DNA of 10,323 bases from Lunasporangiospora selenospora (Eukaryota > Mortierellomycota > Mortierellomycetes > Mortierellales > Mortierellaceae): assembly GCA_015680635.1 (NCBI GenBank), contig JAABOA010000987.1, forward strand, positions 1-10,323, in the 5' to 3' direction. Under the pieces are notes generated by a model. The model did not search any database. It was not told the origin of the DNA and saw only the letters and a program-made list of their open reading frames with translations. The position numbers and the translations under genes are program-made. Shown here one piece after another: positions 7,657 to 10,323 of the stretch; positions within the stretch are counted from its first letter, which is position 1; each line of letters starts with the position of its first letter.

Positions 7657-7736
7657 GAGGGTGCGCCCGTCGCCTTCTTTCCCACCCGATCCCTCTTTTT
7701 TCTCGCTCTCTCCCTCTCTCTTTCCTCCGCTCGTGC

Positions 7737-7773
7737 CTCTCTCTCTCTCTCTGTGTGTGTGTGTGTCTCTCTC
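7737..7773. repeat. compound microsatellite (CT)8(GT)7 then CT
   Basis: (CT)8 at 7737-7752 joins directly to (GT)7 at 7753-7766 and then CTCTCTC. The pyrimidine-rich region extends back to about 7674 and could act as the tract for an acceptor at 7786-7788. Confidence 0.95.
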
Positions 7774-7788
7774 TTGCTCTCTGACAAG

Positions 7789-7878
7789 TTCTCGAACAAA
7801 CCAGCGGCAGTGGCTGGGTCAGCGGCAGAGGCCAAGCTGAATGCTTGCTGCTGCTGCTCTCGCTCTTTTGCTTGGTAA
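7789..7878 (+). CDS. candidate terminal exon with four-Cys run (hypothetical)
   Basis: After the CT/GT tract and GACAAG (AAG acceptor-like at 7786-7788, weaker than YAG), phase 0 is open for 29 codons to TAA 7876-7878. The sequence contains NKPAAVAGSAAEAKLNACCCC and then SRSFAW. It joins in phase 0 to the 42-nt mini-exon through a 327-nt GT-AG intron. A Cys run near a C-terminus can carry lipid (S-acylation), but it is not a canonical CAAX or CC terminus because six residues follow. The Cys run is also explained by a simple CTG repeat (CTGCTGCTGCTG, 7848-7859). Confidence 0.17.
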   Translation, partial: FSNKPAAVAGSAAEAKLNACCCCSRSFAW

Positions 7879-8554
7879 AAAAGTCAAGAGCGAAAAAAAA
7901 AGCTCAGCTCTTTGGTATACATCTTTATGTGTTGGGTGGTTTTTTTTACTTTATCTCCTGTTTGCACACTAAACTCGAACCAAGGTTGATATGCAAGGAA
8001 CGTTCAAAAAACCCCTTTTCTCCTTTCCTCACTAACATTACAAGAGACAACAAGAGAAATGGAGCTATTTGCTTCAATATTCTGTTGGGCTGTTGAGGAG
8101 GAACGCCCTACTTTTCATGGGTCCCCCTCCCTCATTCTTGCACGAGCAGAACTTGTGCATCCTTTGCGTATTCCCTACCCTTCCTTCTCATTTCGAAGGA
8201 GAGCCGAGGACAGAGAAAGAAGGCGGAGAGAGGGGAGAAGAGAGGAACGTGCTCCTCCCGAGTAGTCCATCCTGCAAAGTCAACCACAGACACAAATCGG
8301 TAAACACATTCTCGAATCTATTCTGTCTAGTGAAGTGTTTGCTCAAGTGCGCTAAGCAATTGAGCATAGCACACACACAGAGCCCCTGGTTGCCCTCACT
8401 TTCCTTTTCCTCTTCCTAAATGGACACTTTTCCGCTTGTTCTCTCCCCGCACAGGTGCATGAAATAGAAAGGATGTGAGGACACATATCTTTGGCGACAT
8501 ACTCGAGATCCTCTGGAGCTTTTTCATTATCAAAGGAAGGAAGTAAAAGCTTTT
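7879..8554. other. no recognisable gene; two overlapping open frames
   Basis: Frames starting at 8059 (68 aa, begins MELFASIFCWAVEEER, ATG in a GAAATGG context) and 8069 (116 aa, different frame) overlap each other. The first ends in an Arg/Glu-rich stretch from GA-rich DNA. An acceptor-like TCTCCCCGCACAG ends at 8454 and is followed by a 7-codon frame to TGA 8476-8478. None was recognised. Confidence 0.35.
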
Positions 8555-8584
8555 TGCGTGCGCGCGCACACGCACTCTCGAGAG
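8555..8584. repeat. 21-nt alternating pyrimidine/purine tract plus CTCTCGAGAG palindrome
   Basis: From 8555 to 8575 every step alternates pyrimidine and purine, with a CG-rich core (GTGCGCGCGCAC), the classic Z-DNA-prone pattern. It overlaps by one base a perfect 10-bp palindrome at 8575-8584. Shortly downstream, TTTTATATGTATATAAAA (8600-8617) is a nearly self-complementary AT element containing TATATAAA. Confidence 0.88.
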
Positions 8585-8599
8585 CCGCTCAGCATAAAG

Positions 8600-8617
8600 T
8601 TTTATATGTATATAAAA
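8600..8617. promoter_or_regulatory. AT-rich near-palindrome containing TATATAAA
   Basis: Arms TTTTATA (8600-8606) and TATAAAA (8611-8617) surround TGTA. It resembles a TATA element, but no downstream gene supports that reading. Confidence 0.2.
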
Positions 8618-8692
8618 AAAACACCCCTCTCTTTGCAAGAGAAATAATATCCTTGGGGAAAGAGAGAAAGGGAAATTGATCTATTCCTGCAA

Positions 8693-8704
8693 AACTAGCT
8701 AGTT
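8693..8704. repeat. 12-bp perfect palindrome
   Basis: AACTAGCTAGTT. This length is expected a few times per 10 kb. Confidence 0.88.
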
Positions 8705-8906
8705 AAGGGAGATGCATACCAAACATTTGCTTTTGTGGTCATCTCGTCCTTCTTTGGGCAGCAAAGTCATGGAAGAGAAGAGAGACGAGAAAGGAATGAG
8801 GAAAGAAGTGGTTCCACAGAACGCTCACCCGATGGAGGGCAAAGAAATGTGCATGAGCAAGGGAACACATCGCTCTCAGTTATAGTATTAATAGGTAAAA
8901 GAACGG

Positions 8907-9008
8907 AAAGTAGGGGGATGGGAGAGAACGAGTAGAGAGAGTGAGAGAGAAAGAGAGAAGAGAGGAATGAGAAGAAGGGCCTAAGAGAGAGAGCGAGAGA
9001 AAAGCGAG
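8907..9008. repeat. GA-rich polypurine block
   Basis: Nearly all-purine + strand with (GA)n stretches, broken by a few pyrimidines (for example CCT at 8980-8982). This is the opposite strand bias from the CT blocks at 225, 7341, 7674 and 9552. It underlies the stop-poor 257-aa frame on the - strand (8767-9540). Confidence 0.92.
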
Positions 9009-9024
9009 CGCAGCGCTGCTCTCG
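9005..9024. repeat. 20-bp palindrome with one mismatched pair
   Basis: CGAG-C-GCAGCGCTGC-T-CTCG: the inner 10 bp are perfectly self-complementary and the outer 4 bp on each side pair, with one C/T mismatch. It sits at the 3' edge of the polypurine block. Confidence 0.88.
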
Positions 9025-9383
9025 TGCATCCATAGAAGATGAAGAGCTAATGTGGATGTTGGTCGTTGAATCTAGTAGATAACCTCTCCATATTGGCGAG
9101 TGAGCAGGGCACCAAAGACAATAAAAAACAAGAAAAAAGGGCGGGAGGCATGAACCAGAACGTTGGACAACGCTGGCATTGTCTCTTGTCTCTTTCATTC
9201 TCAACACAATCCGTGTTTCTTTGTTTTTACAAACCTGCTCAGCACGGCTCAGTTGTGCTCTGGTTGCAACTAACATTTCTAAAAACAACAAGGACCCACC
9301 ATTCCTCTCCCTCCCTCCTTCTTCACCTCCGCCTCCGCACCATAGAAAGGTGGTGCAACCATCCACCATCTGTGTTGACTCTT
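9025..9383. other. no recognisable gene
   Basis: Mixed sequence ending in a CCTCCCTCC-type pyrimidine patch (9300-9340). Frames here are short on the + strand. The - strand is open as part of a 257-aa frame that owes its length to CT-rich DNA on that strand (8907-9008) and a CA/TG tract. Confidence 0.4.
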
Positions 9384-9443
9384 TGTGTGTTGTGTCGTGT
9401 GTTTGTGTATGTTGTGTGAATGCGTGCGTGTATCGGTGTGTTG
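9384..9443. repeat. GT-rich imperfect tract
   Basis: TGTGTGTTGTGTCGTGTG-type sequence, irregular, extending to GGTGTGTTGTC. It translates as a VCVLCRVFVYVV-type peptide on the + strand and THTQTHDTTH on the - strand, so frames over it are not evidence of genes. Confidence 0.9.
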
Positions 9444-9551
9444 TCAGACTGATCGAAATATGTGCCTGATTACTTTGAGACAGGGGGTAAGAAGAGGGAA
9501 CATTTTTCAACGGATGCAGGAACGAAGGCGAAGTGAGCAATTGGTCTCTCC

Positions 9552-9612
9552 ATTCCCCCCCTCTCGCTCTCTCGCTCTCTCTCTCTCTATCACTCTCCCT
9601 TTCTTTCTTTCC
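9552..9612. repeat. CT-rich tract with CTCTCG units
   Basis: C7 run, two CTCTCGCTCTCTCG-type units, then (CT)n, one A, and TTTCTTTCTTTCC. Pyrimidine-dominated on the + strand. Confidence 0.92.
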
Positions 9613-9678
9613 GTGTGACTAGATTCACAGTCTTCCTCGGGGCCAAAGCTCCTCGTCCCCCCCCCTCTCTTTGCCTAG

Positions 9679-9810
9679 ATAGCCATTCCTGCTACTGTTG
9701 TTAGCCCAGCCAACAGAGACTCCTTGTGTCAATGCACAACGCACTGCATATCAATAACGCCCCCTAAGGACAGCGCTGCCCGCATAACTCGTACATTTTC
9801 TCACATCTAA
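9679..9810 (+). CDS. candidate terminal exon (hypothetical)
   Basis: The pyrimidine run CCCCCCCCCTCTCTTTGCCTAG ends at 9678 as a strong acceptor. It opens in phase 0 into 43 codons to TAA at 9808-9810. The peptide starts IAIPATVVSPANRDSLCQCT and continues THCISITPPKDSAARIT, with mixed composition, three Cys and no simple repeat. There is no ATG at its start, so an upstream exon is required; none was identified. Chance of 43 open codons is about 0.13 per frame, so the acceptor is the main support. Confidence 0.2.
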   Translation: MAIPATVVSPANRDSLCQCTTHCISITPPKDSAARITRTFSHI

Positions 9811-10323
9811 TCATGCACAACTTGCCCAGTCGTGCCCTCGCCCTTCTCTTCCCGTCTCCTCCTCATTACACCACATGAAATCACCCGAATTTCGGGGACC
9901 TGACCGCTTTCCCCTCTCTCTGGTCAGAAAAAGAGAGAGATAGAGATAGAGAGAGGACAAAAAAAAGTGCGAGCCAGGACTAATTAGTGGCCCGCAGGTT
10001 AGTCAATCAAGAAGACTACCAGTAGAAACGAGAAAAAATGAGAGAGCAGATGCACGAGAGTCCATGGAGATAAAATGGTTCACACGCCGTGGGATAGACC
10101 GAAAGGATGCAGTGAATCTCATTCTTTACACATCCTCCTCATTATTAATTTTGTTACCTCTAGCTCTGTCATCCACTACCTTAGGATAATTTTAGTGCTC
10201 CACTTTTTTTATCATCACGAACACAAGAAATCTCGTTACTCTGCTCTTCTGTTTCTCATCGCTCCCAAGTTTGCTTACCAAGCCAGAGGTACAACCGAAT
10301 GGGACACAGGCACAGAGGCACAG
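9811..10323. other. no recognisable gene; CT/GA hairpin inside
   Basis: A CT stretch (CCTCTCTC, 9913-9920) is followed within 12-30 nt by GA stretches (GAGAGAG 9933-9939; GAGAGAGG 9949-9956) that can pair with it as a stem-loop. The remainder is mixed sequence with AT-rich patches near 10140 and 10190. No extended coding frame is seen, and the window ends in CA/GA-rich sequence. Confidence 0.4.

Noticed and set aside
7789-7835. - strand frame starting MASAADPATAAGLFENLSE
   Set aside because: It runs straight into a translated CT/GT microsatellite (THTHTERERE); chance start on the opposite strand of the candidate exon.
8767-9540. 257-aa ORF on the - strand, the longest in the window
   Set aside because: It crosses a CT-rich tract (as read on its strand) and a CA/TG tract, both poor in stop codons. 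Its translation is dominated by SLSLRP, FSFLSSLF and HTHTH-like composition, with no recognisable domain.
10302-10316. WDTG reading at the right edge, similar to the GTPase WDTAGQE motif
   Set aside because: The next residues do not fit and no other GTPase motif lies nearby.
1-10323. tRNA, C/D snoRNA, snRNA, rRNA and CRISPR
   Set aside because: Searched by eye for A/B boxes, paired C and D boxes at snoRNA spacing, conserved rRNA blocks and regularly spaced direct repeats on both strands. Isolated half-matches only, for example a box-A-like TAGCAGAGCAG near 869 without a box B.

Overview
This window looks like non-coding DNA (intergenic, UTR or intronic) from a eukaryotic nuclear genome. Base composition is roughly balanced by eye. 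Microsatellites and homopolymer runs are dense: (TC)22, (CT)8(GT)7, CA- and GT-rich tracts, T21 and A22. Long one-strand polypyrimidine blocks recur, many of them ending in textbook 3' splice-site shapes (Y-rich then YAG). Nothing looks bacterial: there are no Shine-Dalgarno/ORF series, no operon and no long intact ORF. The combination of CT/GA and GT/CA microsatellites, pyrimidine-tract acceptors and TGCATGC motifs (a known cis element in coccidian apicomplexans) makes a coccidian (Toxoplasma, Sarcocystis or Cystoisospora type) or related alveolate my first guess. This is an inference; other intron-bearing protists are possible.

Layout. 1-270: a good acceptor and a short open segment, then (TC)22. 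270-1320: a balanced-composition island without microsatellites, ending in A11. 1333-3060: mixed non-coding sequence with two overlapping antisense ORFs near 2.0-2.3 kb. 3062-3131: a candidate exon. 3796-3890: a GT tract followed by a perfect 11-bp inverted repeat. 4000-5190: a segment bracketed by T21 and A22. 5674-6058: a candidate two-exon ORF with a 40-nt intron. 6331-6489 and 7222-7878: further candidate exons on the + strand, the best being a 42-nt mini-exon flanked by near-consensus splice sites. 8555-8584: alternating purine/pyrimidine DNA plus a palindrome. 8907-9024: a polypurine block ending in a near-perfect 20-bp palindrome. 9384-9612: GT-rich then CT-rich sequence. 9679-9810: one more candidate terminal exon.

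No gene can be called with confidence, and no conserved domain was recognised. At roughly balanced composition a random frame stays open for n codons with probability of about (61/64)^n, so every exon candidate here is within reach of chance and is scored low. The reliable content is the repeats, palindromes and tracts. No tRNA, rRNA, snRNA, CRISPR array, insertion sequence or transposase was found by eye.
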